DNA of 32,863 nt, taken from NCBI GenBank assembly GCA_016932735.1, contig JAFGCI010000009.1, positions 1 to 32,863 of the forward strand, written 5' to 3'. The position numbers and the translations under genes were made by a program. The stretch is from Candidatus Aenigmatarchaeota archaeon (lineage in GTDB: Archaea; Aenigmatarchaeota; Aenigmatarchaeia; QMZP01; QMZT01). Positions within the stretch are counted from its first letter, which is position 1. The number at the start of each line of letters is the position of its first letter. Shown here piece after piece: positions 21,850 to 30,054 of this stretch. The notes under the pieces are model-generated. The model did no database searches and had not been told where the DNA came from. It worked only from the letters and a program-made list of their open reading frames with translations.

Positions 21850-24387
21850 ATGAGAGAGCTGAAAAAGACATCATTTGCAGCTTTTATTATATCAATGGTC
21901 ATTTTGTCAGCTTCAGCTTCAGCATTTCCTGAAATAGCAGATGTTGTTATTAATCCGGCTATACTGTGGCTGGATAGTTCGAATTCAGTTGAAGTCGGCT
22001 TCAAATGCTATGAGTGCGCAAGGGCCGAAGTCCATATCGAAGGCCCGGGAACGAATCTGGACGATGTAGCAACTAAAAAGGCAGGTCTGAATAATGATTT
22101 TGGTTATTCTTATGTTGCTGAAAAACCCGGAACATATAACGTAGAATTAAAGGGCTTCAGCATCAATGACACTAATACCACTAATACAACAACAGTTAAT
22201 TTTGCGGCACAGAAACTGAAAGCAGTCATAATATCACCGAGTGCGAGCCACCCGATACTGAAGTATAAAGATGAGCTGTTTGATTCTGTTTATCTGGATT
22301 TCTCTCTTCTGGCGGACGAGGAAATGGTAATTACAGAAAGCCAGAAGAATAAAGTCGATTTCAGGATGTTTCTTGATAACGTTGAAATAGATCTCCAGAC
22401 AGGTGACGACAGATACGATACCCAGATAGGTCATTGGAAGTTTACACCAAAGGTTCCAAGTACGCTTGCGCCGAATCTATATGACCTCACCATACACGCT
22501 AAGTATGACGGACAGACTGTTGTAGCGTCTCATGCAGATTCTGTCATTGTGAAGCCATCATTTGAGGCTGAAATCATAGAGCCTACAACCAATAAGTTCC
22601 TGTCCCTGAAGGGAACGGACAAGATGACAGTGAAGGTCAGACTTAGCTACAAAGGTCAGCCCATCCAGCTTGGGGATCCAAGTTTCACATTCTATCTGGG
22701 GGATGAGAAGATAACGACACTGGTGTCGCAGGACGATACTGACAAATATCTATGGTATTTGCAGATGGTTGTTCCGGGGCAAAGGGCAGGGACAAAGGAT
22801 ATAACCATGTATGTAAGCTATAATGGGGAAACTCCTTATCCCCCATCACTTACGGAGAAGGATGCGGTACACTTTGTGATACCTTTTGCCGGCAGAATTC
22901 TGGATTCCAGCGGGACTGTCCAGCATATCGATATAAAGCTGGAGGACGTCAACCAGTCAAAATACTACACCATTCAAAACGGTAACGATGGCAGATACAA
23001 CGCGGACATAATACCAGGGACATATGATATGAACGTGCAGCTTCCTGGGCTTACAGCTGTGTTCAATGATGTTGAGATTACAGAAGAAAACCTTAAAGAG
23101 ACTGCATCCACCGACGGGCCTATAAATTTTGATGCACCGAAGGCGATTACAACAATAGACGGGGGCATTGATGTTATAAAGGCGATAGTCCTTGAGTTTG
23201 ATTTGCCTTTCAGTAATTCTGAATTGACTATGTCTTATGATGACTCCAGAATCAGGAACGAAGAGAATCTTGAAGTATACCAGTGCTTTAACTGGAATTT
23301 CGGAAAGGGTGCATGTGCCGACGAATGGGAAAAGGTCAGTTATGTAAATACCAATACAAGGGGCAATGTAATCATGTTTAATACCACACAGCCTTCAGCA
23401 TTTATTATAGGCGAAAGGAAAGAACTTGAAGTAACGCTTGATAGTGACATCGGGTATGGAACCTACATAACGGGCGAGAATGTTATAATAAAGGGACAGG
23501 TTACAGATTCATCTGGAAATGCAATAGAAGCCGCGGATGTGGAAATCTCTATTGTAGGTATGGAGGAGAATTACAACAATGTTGTCAAGACAATAATCTC
23601 AGGAAATTTCAAGTCGCAGATAGAGATGCCGACAGATAAGGGTATATACAATCTTAGCGTTAAAGCCAGTAGATATCCTTTCAAGGAAGTTATTAAGTAC
23701 TTTACCATTGAGACCGAAATAAAGGAGGAAATCAGCTTCATAAATGTCCCAGACGGCCAGAAACTGTATGTAGGGGAGCCTCTTGATATAAAATTCTCGC
23801 TTCTCAATTCAGGACAAACCGTCCTTAAAAACATAAAATTGTATGTGGCCGGTCTGGCCACTGAATGGTACCAGCTTCTTCCTGTAAGCATAAATGAGCT
23901 GGAACCCGGAGCCATAAAGGACGTTGAATTGAAACTTCTGGTTTCAAAATCTTACTGCGATAAATACGAATGTAAAAATTATTATCCCGTAACGCTTCAG
24001 GCAAAGTCTGACCAGATAGATGAAGAAGCCTTAATGACATTGACACTGAGAACCGAAAAGGAAGTGACCGTTGAGACCATCGCTGAGAATAAAGAAAATG
24101 TCCAGAGCCCTTTCAGCCTTGATGGTCTGATAACCGGTGGCATAGCAAGCGGCTCATCCGCAGAATCAATCGCCGTTTACGGCGGGATTATTATAATATC
24201 TGTTCTTGTTGTCCTGTCATTAAGGAAAAGATACACGACATCAGGCGGCATTGTGCCAAGAGACCCAAAAACAGTCCAGCCTAACGTTCTTCATTTCATG
24301 AAATCAGGAATGAATAAAAATACACAACAACAGAATCAGAGCCAGTTCGGGGGTCTTCTCGGCCAGAACAGAAAGAAAAACGAATAA
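21850..24387 (+). CDS. Large multi-domain Ig-like surface protein with cytoplasmic tail
   Basis: 845 residues. A signal peptide (ends ASASA) is followed by a Cys-pair Ig module (KCYECARAEVHIEGPG), several beta-sandwich domains, a CarboxypepD_reg/SpaA-like unit (AGRILDSSGTVQHIDIKL... IIPGTYDMNVQLPG), a macroglobulin-like unit (GENVIIKGQVTDSSGNAIEAADVEI), and a NEW3/CARDB-like domain (GEPLDIKFSLLNSGQT). One membrane helix at about 776-794 (GGIIIISVLVVLSL) precedes a 50-residue polar, Gln/Asn-rich cytoplasmic tail. The tail could contact the MinD-like partner encoded just upstream, but that is a guess. It converges with the coiled-coil gene, one base between stops. Confidence 0.78.
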   Translation: MRELKKTSFAAFIISMVILSASASAFPEIADVVINPAILWLDSSNSVEVGFKCYECARAEVHIEGPGTNLDDVATKKAGLNNDFGYSYVAEKPGTYNVELKGFSINDTNTTNTTTVNFAAQKLKAVIISPSASHPILKYKDELFDSVYLDFSLLADEEMVITESQKNKVDFRMFLDNVEIDLQTGDDRYDTQIGHWKFTPKVPSTLAPNLYDLTIHAKYDGQTVVASHADSVIVKPSFEAEIIEPTTNKFLSLKGTDKMTVKVRLSYKGQPIQLGDPSFTFYLGDEKITTLVSQDDTDKYLWYLQMVVPGQRAGTKDITMYVSYNGETPYPPSLTEKDAVHFVIPFAGRILDSSGTVQHIDIKLEDVNQSKYYTIQNGNDGRYNADIIPGTYDMNVQLPGLTAVFNDVEITEENLKETASTDGPINFDAPKAITTIDGGIDVIKAIVLEFDLPFSNSELTMSYDDSRIRNEENLEVYQCFNWNFGKGACADEWEKVSYVNTNTRGNVIMFNTTQPSAFIIGERKELEVTLDSDIGYGTYITGENVIIKGQVTDSSGNAIEAADVEISIVGMEENYNNVVKTIISGNFKSQIEMPTDKGIYNLSVKASRYPFKEVIKYFTIETEIKEEISFINVPDGQKLYVGEPLDIKFSLLNSGQTVLKNIKLYVAGLATEWYQLLPVSINELEPGAIKDVELKLLVSKSYCDKYECKNYYPVTLQAKSDQIDEEALMTLTLRTEKEVTVETIAENKENVQSPFSLDGLITGGIASGSSAESIAVYGGIIIISVLVVLSLRKRYTTSGGIVPRDPKTVQPNVLHFMKSGMNKNTQQQNQSQFGGLLGQNRKKNE

Positions 24388-24388
24388 T

Positions 24389-26413
24389 CTATTCTATAAT
24401 TAACGGAGAGTTTATTTTCAGCATGTTCAGTCTTCTCTCGAAATCGGCTATCTTTTCGTGAAGTGGTTCCAGATCGAAGTGTTCTATATTTTCTTCAATC
24501 CACTTCTGTTTTCCTTTTAACATCTCAATTTCCCTGATAAGGCTGCCGGGATCTATGCCCTTTATGGTTTCATGGCCTCTCTCTATATTTTTCATTTTCT
24601 CCTCTATTGCGGAAAGCTCAATATTGACTCTTTTGGCATATTCCGTATTGTTTTTCACAGAATCGCGGATTGTTTTATTCATCGTTTCCAATTCTCTGTA
24701 TACCTCATTTTCAAAATCCTTTACAGCATTCTCAGTTATTCTCGAGTCTACGTCCTTTTTGATGTTACTTATTTCTTTCATAATCCTGCCGGAATTATCG
24801 TCGGATAAAGTTCCCGGCGGCAACGGTCCTTCGTGGAAGTTCTTCAGAGTCTTTGCAAGCTCATTCATGACATTATCAATCCTTTTCTCATTTTCAACAA
24901 GCCTGTTTCTTATATCGCTCATGTTCCTTGATAATTCTGCTTCATTCTTCAGGAGATTTTTTCTGAGATAATCCAAATCCTCTGAATATTTGCTCATACC
25001 TGTCTGAAGAAGTTTTGCAGGGACTCCGGTAGGTGGTCCCGGAAGGCTGTTTCTCACTGAGGGAATAATCTTTTTCAGCTCTTCGTTCTCTTTTACGAGC
25101 TTTTTAACATCTTCCCTGATTTTATCAATATCGTCCTTTCTTCTGAGGAACTGCTCTATCTGGACAGATTTCTTGTTTATCTTTTCAATTTCCTTTTCAA
25201 GGGCGATACCCCTTTTCATTGCATCTTCAACATCCTTTGCATCGGGAATTTTTGGGGGGACGAGATTCTGTTCGAATTCAAGGAATTCCTGCTTTGTTAT
25301 CGTCTGCTCAAGTCCCTTCTTCAAAGAAATCATTTCATTCTTCAGGGAAGAGACATCATCTGATGTGCCTTTTTTCGGCGCGGATTCAATCTTTGTTAAT
25401 CTGTTTTGTAAGTCCTTTAACGATTTTTTCAGTTCCAGAGTCGATGTATCCGGAACCATTTTTTTAGTTGGCGGTGATTTCATCTTGCTGTTAATAAGAG
25501 AAAGTTTCTTGTTCATGTCTGCAAAGACAGTGTTTATTTTAGAGTCGTTGATATCTATCTTTGAGAAGAGAGAGTCTACCTCTTTTTCAAGTTCGCGTAA
25601 ACCCGTTGTATTATATCCCTTTGATAGCTCACCAAGTCGCTCTTCAATGATTTCGATTTTTTTATTTATATGAGAAATGCTCCCCTTTTCGCCTAAACGG
25701 TTTTCGATGCCTTCCATCCTTGAGAATAATGCCGCAACTTTCATTCTTATATCGTCAGAGCTTTTTGCTTCCTGAGCACCGGTTTTTATTTTTCTCATCT
25801 CCCCTTCAAGAGAACTGAGAGAGGATTTAATTTTTTCAAATTCGCCAAGAATGGGAGGCAGAGGCTTTTGGCCGCCTCCGGATTTTTTAAAGAATATAAT
25901 GTCATTCGAAAGTGATTCTATCTGTTTCTTCAGACTTTCTATCGGTTCTTTATAGTCCTGAGCACCTTCAGGTATTCTGACTGGTTTTATGCTTCTTACT
26001 CTTGTTTCAAGGTCTTCAATCCTTTTAATTAGCTCAGGATCCGTACCGCTTTTGGCGTCTGATACCATTCTTTTAAGTTCTTCAATTTTTTCTCCATAAT
26101 CAGAAGGAATTTCAGAAGCCACACCGACCGAAGAAGCCTTTTCTATATTTTTCCTGAGAACATCAATTTCGGATATTGTTTTTTTCCATTGCTCAAAAAC
26201 ATCAGCACTTTCTGCGAGCTTTTCAAGTCTTCTTACATTCTCTTCAATGTCATCGGGTACATATGTGGTCGTTCCGATTTTAATTTTTTCTATTTCATTC
26301 TTCAGATTAATTATGTCAAGCTCAGTGAGTTGTTCAGTATCCTGCAGTCCATCTACTTTATCTTCAATAGTTTTCAATTTCTCTAAAAGAAGAGCTTCAT
26401 CAACCATACCCAC
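24389..26413 (-). CDS. Long coiled-coil protein beside the pilin operon
   Basis: 674 residues, almost wholly heptad-patterned and rich in Glu, Lys, Leu and Ile, with short Pro/Gly breaks (around GGGQKPLPPILG and LPGPPTGVPAK). No signal peptide or membrane helix, so it is probably cytoplasmic. The start is a GTG at 26413; an ATG two codons later (26407) is the alternative, with GGTGG too close to serve it. It sits 54 bp downstream of the last pilin-like gene on the same strand and has its own TATA-like AATATATAAG upstream. I recognise no family; similar proteins act as scaffolds or SMC-like rods, but no ATPase motif is present. Confidence 0.7.
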   Translation of the reverse strand: MGMVDEALLLEKLKTIEDKVDGLQDTEQLTELDIINLKNEIEKIKIGTTTYVPDDIEENVRRLEKLAESADVFEQWKKTISEIDVLRKNIEKASSVGVASEIPSDYGEKIEELKRMVSDAKSGTDPELIKRIEDLETRVRSIKPVRIPEGAQDYKEPIESLKKQIESLSNDIIFFKKSGGGQKPLPPILGEFEKIKSSLSSLEGEMRKIKTGAQEAKSSDDIRMKVAALFSRMEGIENRLGEKGSISHINKKIEIIEERLGELSKGYNTTGLRELEKEVDSLFSKIDINDSKINTVFADMNKKLSLINSKMKSPPTKKMVPDTSTLELKKSLKDLQNRLTKIESAPKKGTSDDVSSLKNEMISLKKGLEQTITKQEFLEFEQNLVPPKIPDAKDVEDAMKRGIALEKEIEKINKKSVQIEQFLRRKDDIDKIREDVKKLVKENEELKKIIPSVRNSLPGPPTGVPAKLLQTGMSKYSEDLDYLRKNLLKNEAELSRNMSDIRNRLVENEKRIDNVMNELAKTLKNFHEGPLPPGTLSDDNSGRIMKEISNIKKDVDSRITENAVKDFENEVYRELETMNKTIRDSVKNNTEYAKRVNIELSAIEEKMKNIERGHETIKGIDPGSLIREIEMLKGKQKWIEENIEHFDLEPLHEKIADFERRLNMLKINSPLIIE

Positions 26414-26417
26414 CGAA

Positions 26418-26434
26418 CCTAATATAATATTAGG
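26418..26434. promoter_or_regulatory. 17-bp perfect palindrome upstream of the coiled-coil gene
   Basis: CCTAATATAATATTAGG: two 8-bp arms around a single base. It lies just downstream of a TATA-like AATATATAAG (about 26440-26449, minus strand) and just before the start, overlapping the expected TSS. A repressor here would block the gene. The operator role is inferred. Confidence 0.45.
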
Positions 26435-26467
26435 ATATTTCTTATATATTGATTGAAATGCCGGAAT

Positions 26468-26962
26468 CTATATATCAAGAGAAGGTGAGTTCTTTGAGCA
26501 GACGCCATTCAGAACTTTGACCTTTGTGATGGAACCCTCCCCCATGTTTGCGCATTCACCCGATAACAGCGCTTCTATTATGCACTCTTCTCCGGGTCTT
26601 AGGGGATCCGATGATGATTTCTGCGTTGCGCTCGTGACAGCACAGTTGAAGATATCGGTGCTGTTCGAAAGCTGGAAAGAAAACCCGTAAACATTTCTTG
26701 TTCCTGTATTTTCAAGCTTTGTCCTGAATTCTATAATAAGTCCGCCGGAAGCCGTTATATTGACCCCTTCATAATTGCCATAGTCTGAAGAAAAATCATA
26801 GAAAGTGTTCTGGCAGTCTATCTGGTTCATGGCATTTGTTGCAGAGGCGTTTGATGTTGTCGTTGCCAGATTTAAAGACCACGGACCGACAAAAGCCGCG
26901 ATGGATATTGCTATAAGTATGAGAAGAACGGTGGATATTATAGGAGAAACACCCTTTAACAT
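26468..26962 (-). CDS. Archaeal type IV pilin-like protein
   Basis: 164 residues. The N-terminus MLKG-VSPIISTVLLILIAISIAAFV is the archaeal class III signal: a short basic leader, Gly before the cut, then a hydrophobic assembly helix with the SPIISTVLL pattern of DUF1628-type pilins. The rest is a beta domain with four or five Cys (NQIDCQ, FNCAV, GEECIIE, GECANM, NGVCSK) that may form disulfides. Cleavage would be by an EppA/PibD-like peptidase, not in the window. Last of four pilin-like genes, start abutting the previous stop (TAGATG). Confidence 0.82.
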   Translation of the reverse strand: MLKGVSPIISTVLLILIAISIAAFVGPWSLNLATTTSNASATNAMNQIDCQNTFYDFSSDYGNYEGVNITASGGLIIEFRTKLENTGTRNVYGFSFQLSNSTDIFNCAVTSATQKSSSDPLRPGEECIIEALLSGECANMGEGSITKVKVLNGVCSKNSPSLDI

Positions 26963-27682
26963 CTAGCTACCTCTTATTGTCAGGAAGTCTGCGCCTGATT
27001 CAAGTATGAAATGTATATTGTAATCAATTCCTTCATAATTGGAATTGATATATGCAATGACCTCACCGTAAGGCAGATTATCGCCTGTGTTTGTCAGTTT
27101 CGTATAGCCCGTACCGGTCTGGGACGATACGTTACCATCGATTGTTATTGTCATTGATTCCAGAGGCATCCACACTTCAACATCTTTTTGATAAACGCCC
27201 AGAACAATCTGGGACGTATCGATTGCTATGTAGGATGTTTCGGACCCTATAACCCTGAAACATGCCTTGATATGCTCATTCTCCAGTATGAATGCTGAAG
27301 GCTCTCCCTGGCAGCTCCCTGTATATGCCATGGCATCAAGACCAACTCCTATTATTACATTTCCATATCTCTGGGAGCTTCTGGGCGATATGACAGGGGC
27401 AGTGCATTGATAATTCCAGTAAAGGATATCATTGTCGGTATCGATTGTAAAAGTGCCCTCATCAATTTTAAGGTCTATAACTCTTTTTGAGCCTTTACCG
27501 CCGGATGCCGCTTCCTGAAGAACCTGATCCAGTTTGACGAAAGTCGACTGCATCTTGGATGTGACCGCTGCGCATTGCATTTTTTCCACGACGGGATAAC
27601 CTACCTGATATACAACAGCAGTTGAAGATATCAGTATAGCAATGAACAATACACCCATCACAAGACTTATTCCCTTCTTCAT
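26963..27682 (-). CDS. Pilin-like protein, second copy in operon
   Basis: 239 residues. Leader MKKG-ISLVMGVLFIAILISSTAVVYQ fits a class III signal peptide with cleavage after Gly4. The long ectodomain is beta-rich, with Cys pairs (QCAAV, YQCTAP, GSCQGEPS, KACFRV) and an Asp/Asn-Gly pattern (IDGNVSSQTG) of surface glycoproteins. Its ATG overlaps the previous stop by 4 bp (ATGA), so translation is coupled. It is likely to be a minor pilin or pseudopilin of a surface filament; the length is above that of typical major pilins. Confidence 0.78.
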   Translation of the reverse strand: MKKGISLVMGVLFIAILISSTAVVYQVGYPVVEKMQCAAVTSKMQSTFVKLDQVLQEAASGGKGSKRVIDLKIDEGTFTIDTDNDILYWNYQCTAPVISPRSSQRYGNVIIGVGLDAMAYTGSCQGEPSAFILENEHIKACFRVIGSETSYIAIDTSQIVLGVYQKDVEVWMPLESMTITIDGNVSSQTGTGYTKLTNTGDNLPYGEVIAYINSNYEGIDYNIHFILESGADFLTIRGS

Positions 27683-28260
27683 GCCAAAACACTGCCCTTT
27701 ATTATCTCACTTTTCCTTCTCAATTGAAGGTAAGTGTAAAGATTGTATTTATCTCTTACCATTGATAGTTGCTTTTCTTGACTATTAAATTTAACAGTCA
27801 TAACAAATTTGGGATTCACTGCCGAGAAAATCGTGCTGTTAAGACCTTCATCTGTAACCGTCAGGTTCTTCAGCGTGCCTGATATATTAAGTTCAACTTC
27901 TGTATCATATCCCAGATAATTAACTATTGTGACATTCAAATTATCGGAAATGTTAGTCGTATAAATTAACAAAGTCGTGAAATTGAGTATATTGCTGGAA
28001 TATATTGACCGGCTGAATTCCGTGAAATTTCTCAGCTCTACTGTTATATCGGATTCGTTTATCCCATAATTGAAAACTCTCGGGTATTCGCTCTGCATGT
28101 TGTAAAACAAATACTTGAGATCGTCAGCCTTATATGATGACGAGAATATGGATTCATTTTTAACCAGATAGAAACCGGTAAAGAATAGCGTTATGATTAT
28201 GATGGCTCCCAGAAGGAAGTATTGCCCCTTTACCTGGCCAAAGCTCCGAACTTCTATCAT
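27679..28260 (-). CDS. Pilin-like protein with VKG-Q processing site
   Basis: 193 residues. MIEVRSFGQVKG-QYFLLGAIIIITLFFTGFYLV has a basic leader and KG-Q followed by a hydrophobic helix, matching a prepilin-type site. The ectodomain is unusually Asn-rich with several Asn-X-Ser/Thr sequons and no Cys. It starts 3 bp after the stop of the first gene in the operon and ends within the start of the next. The role is inferred from context. Confidence 0.72.
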   Translation of the reverse strand: MIEVRSFGQVKGQYFLLGAIIIITLFFTGFYLVKNESIFSSSYKADDLKYLFYNMQSEYPRVFNYGINESDITVELRNFTEFSRSIYSSNILNFTTLLIYTTNISDNLNVTIVNYLGYDTEVELNISGTLKNLTVTDEGLNSTIFSAVNPKFVMTVKFNSQEKQLSMVRDKYNLYTYLQLRRKSEIIKGSVLA

Positions 28261-28263
28261 AAT

Positions 28264-28638
28264 TTATCTCCAGATATAGAGTCTCAATATTTTAGGTTCA
28301 TAGCTCCCGTTGCCGGAAAATATATATGAGGATGCCCATATGGTGGCATTGGTATTCAGCGGATCATGACCGTTGCAGGAACCTGAATAATCACAAATGC
28401 TGACATTATAATAATATCCCGGAATTTCCAGCGAACTTATGATATTTGTAAAATCTTCAGAGTATACATCATAGCGGAAAGCCTCCTTCTGCGATGCGTC
28501 CATTAGGATTCTGTATCCCCTAACAGACATATCCTCTGTATAAGTCGGTACAATCGGTTGGCGGCTCAGCACGGCAAGAAAGCTGATGAGTATTATAGCG
28601 GCTATGATACTCTCAGCCATATACCAGAAGCCCCTCAT
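28264..28638 (-). CDS. Short pilin-like protein, first gene of the pilin operon
   Basis: 124 residues. MRG-FWYMAESIIAAIILISFLAVLSRQ: Arg-Gly then a hydrophobic helix with a Glu at mature position 6, close to the Glu5 that many type IV pilins use to dock onto the filament. Two Cys (SICDYSGSCNG) close to each other could form a small disulfide loop. This is the first of four genes on the minus strand and has a TATA-like CTATATAGG shortly upstream (about 28649-28660). It would be a tip or initiating minor pilin by analogy with other short pilins. Confidence 0.72.
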   Translation of the reverse strand: MRGFWYMAESIIAAIILISFLAVLSRQPIVPTYTEDMSVRGYRILMDASQKEAFRYDVYSEDFTNIISSLEIPGYYYNVSICDYSGSCNGHDPLNTNATIWASSYIFSGNGSYEPKILRLYIWR

Positions 28639-28732
28639 ACAGATTTACACCTATATAGATAATTTGGATAAATCCGGTTAAATAAAAAGTCCATCTTATT
28701 TGCACTTCCAAACACATAACCCGGAATATATT

Positions 28733-29599
28733 CTATCCCATATCTCCATAGTCTCCATCAGCTTCGCTCTTTCCGAGATGCTTGAAGATATTTTTTGGGT
28801 ATTTGAAGGCCACGTTGCGTTCTTTTAGAAGTCTCTCATATTCGGCCTTCAGCCCACCTATTTGAGGTAGCGGAAGGCTCTTTAGCTCCGCGAAAATAAG
28901 AGGATTCACAGTTGCCGCCCTTCCAATCATCACACCTTTACATCCAAAGTCTTTCATTTTCTGGGCATCATCCTTTGTCCTTATGTCACCGTTAGCTATT
29001 ATGGGTTTCCCTGTCTTTACACATCCAGGAAAGACGCTCCAGTCGGCCTTATCAACGTATGTTTCTTTCCCGTGCCGTGCATGGACAATAAAAAAATCCG
29101 CATCAACGCTGTTTATCAGGTTAAGATAGACTTTCTTCTCCTTCTCGAACCGGTTTAGACCAAGGCGCATCTTTATGCTTACACCATAATCATGGTCTTT
29201 AATTATATCAACAAGCTTTCTTGTCTTTGATATCCGCTTCACCATTGCGCAGCCAATGCCCTGTCCCACAAAATCAGGTGCGGGACAGCCCAGATTCAGG
29301 TTGAAGCCCCGGAAGCCTTTATTGGGGACAAATCCTGATAAGAGACGTTTGAGCGACATCTCCTTCTGTCCTACAAGCTGAATCATTGTAGGCGTCTCAT
29401 CATAAAGCTTTATTTTCTCCAGAGTGCATGCATTCCTTCTTGCGAGCGATTCAAGCCTTGAAAGTTCCGTAAATGTCAGGTCGGCTCCCTTCCCCCTGTT
29501 CCAGCAGATGGTCCTGAAACTTGAGTCTGTCATGTCCTCAATGGGAGCAAGCATATAATAGAATCCGTCTTTAACATCAAATCCGTTCATACCAACCAT
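28733..29599 (-). CDS. dus: tRNA-dihydrouridine synthase
   Basis: 288 residues, TIM-barrel flavoenzyme of the Dus family (COG0042). Blocks: YYMLAPIEDMTDSSFR at the start (FMN site), TELSRLESL, PTMIQLVGQ, NLNLGCPAPDFVGQGIGCAM with the likely active-site Cys105, VSIKMRLGLNR (Lys143, Arg145), FIVHARHGKETY (His173), PIIANGDI, and CKGVMIGRAATVNP. Dus reduces specific uridines in tRNA D-loops using NADPH and FMN. The protein is slightly short because the C-terminal tRNA-binding domain is small here. The ATG at 29599 lies about 26-35 bp from ATATTAAAAG, so it is leaderless; an ATG three codons in is also possible. Confidence 0.9.
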   Translation of the reverse strand: MVGMNGFDVKDGFYYMLAPIEDMTDSSFRTICWNRGKGADLTFTELSRLESLARRNACTLEKIKLYDETPTMIQLVGQKEMSLKRLLSGFVPNKGFRGFNLNLGCPAPDFVGQGIGCAMVKRISKTRKLVDIIKDHDYGVSIKMRLGLNRFEKEKKVYLNLINSVDADFFIVHARHGKETYVDKADWSVFPGCVKTGKPIIANGDIRTKDDAQKMKDFGCKGVMIGRAATVNPLIFAELKSLPLPQIGGLKAEYERLLKERNVAFKYPKNIFKHLGKSEADGDYGDMG

Positions 29600-29644
29600 C
29601 TATATCACAAGATAAGAGATATGCTTTTAATATTTTATTTGGTT

Positions 29645-29700
29645 TTAAACAATTTTTCAGAAATATAGTATATAATTGTTTAATTCGAACAATTGTTTAA
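29645..29700. promoter_or_regulatory. Three copies of AATTGTTTAA upstream of dus
   Basis: TTAAACAATT at 29645-29654 (inverted), AATTGTTTAA at 29674-29683 and again at 29691-29700. The last lies next to AACAATTGTT (29688-29697), a perfect 10-bp palindrome. The group is upstream of the dus TATA element, a likely site for an activator or repressor. No other copy was noticed in the window. Confidence 0.45.
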
Positions 29701-29717
29701 CGGGTATCGGTATGAAG

Positions 29718-29759
29718 GCCTTGCCAATATCCGTGTGATATATAAGGCAAGGCACTATA
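29718..29759 (-). repeat. Hairpin repeat after the wHTH gene (copy 1 of a 38-bp inverted-copy pair)
   Basis: GCCTTGCC (29718-29725) and GGCAAGGC (29746-29753) can pair with a 20-nt loop in which ATAT and ATAT add four pairs. Bases 29722-29759 are the exact reverse complement of 32826-32863. The copy lies 16 bp after the TAG stop of the winged-helix gene, in the same orientation relative to that gene as the other copy is to the KH gene. Confidence 0.75.
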
Positions 29760-29775
29760 CATATGAAAATTATAA

Positions 29776-30054
29776 CTACAATCCAAAACTCTGCATAAAT
29801 GACTTCATCTTCCTTAATTCCCTTAAGAATTCTGAACCCTTTCCGGTGAGAGATATGCGCATTTTTCCTTTTACATCGACTTTTTCGATTATTCCCTTTT
29901 CGATGAGTTCTGTGAAGTAGCCTTCCATGAGCTTGTGGGAAAGATTTGCCTTATACATGATATGGGTTGGCTTGGCTTCGTTCCTTTCTGTGTAGATGGT
30001 CTCGAGTATAGCCAGTATGACATCGACCCGATCCCTTCTCCCCCCTCCTCTCAT
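29776..30054 (-). CDS. Winged-helix DNA-binding regulator
   Basis: 92 residues. VDVILAILETIYTERNEAKPTHIMYKANLSHKLMEGYFTELIEKGIIEKVD... ISLTGKGSEFLREL is the HTH_45-type archaeal winged helix: a first helix, the T.IMYKANLS recognition region, and the LTGKG wing. Its start overlaps the stop of the 7-TM gene by 4 bp (ATGA), so the two are one unit, perhaps a membrane sensor with its soluble regulator. The Arg/Gly-rich opening MRGGGRRDR could help in DNA contact. The target is unknown. Confidence 0.82.
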   Translation of the reverse strand: MRGGGRRDRVDVILAILETIYTERNEAKPTHIMYKANLSHKLMEGYFTELIEKGIIEKVDVKGKMRISLTGKGSEFLRELRKMKSFMQSFGL

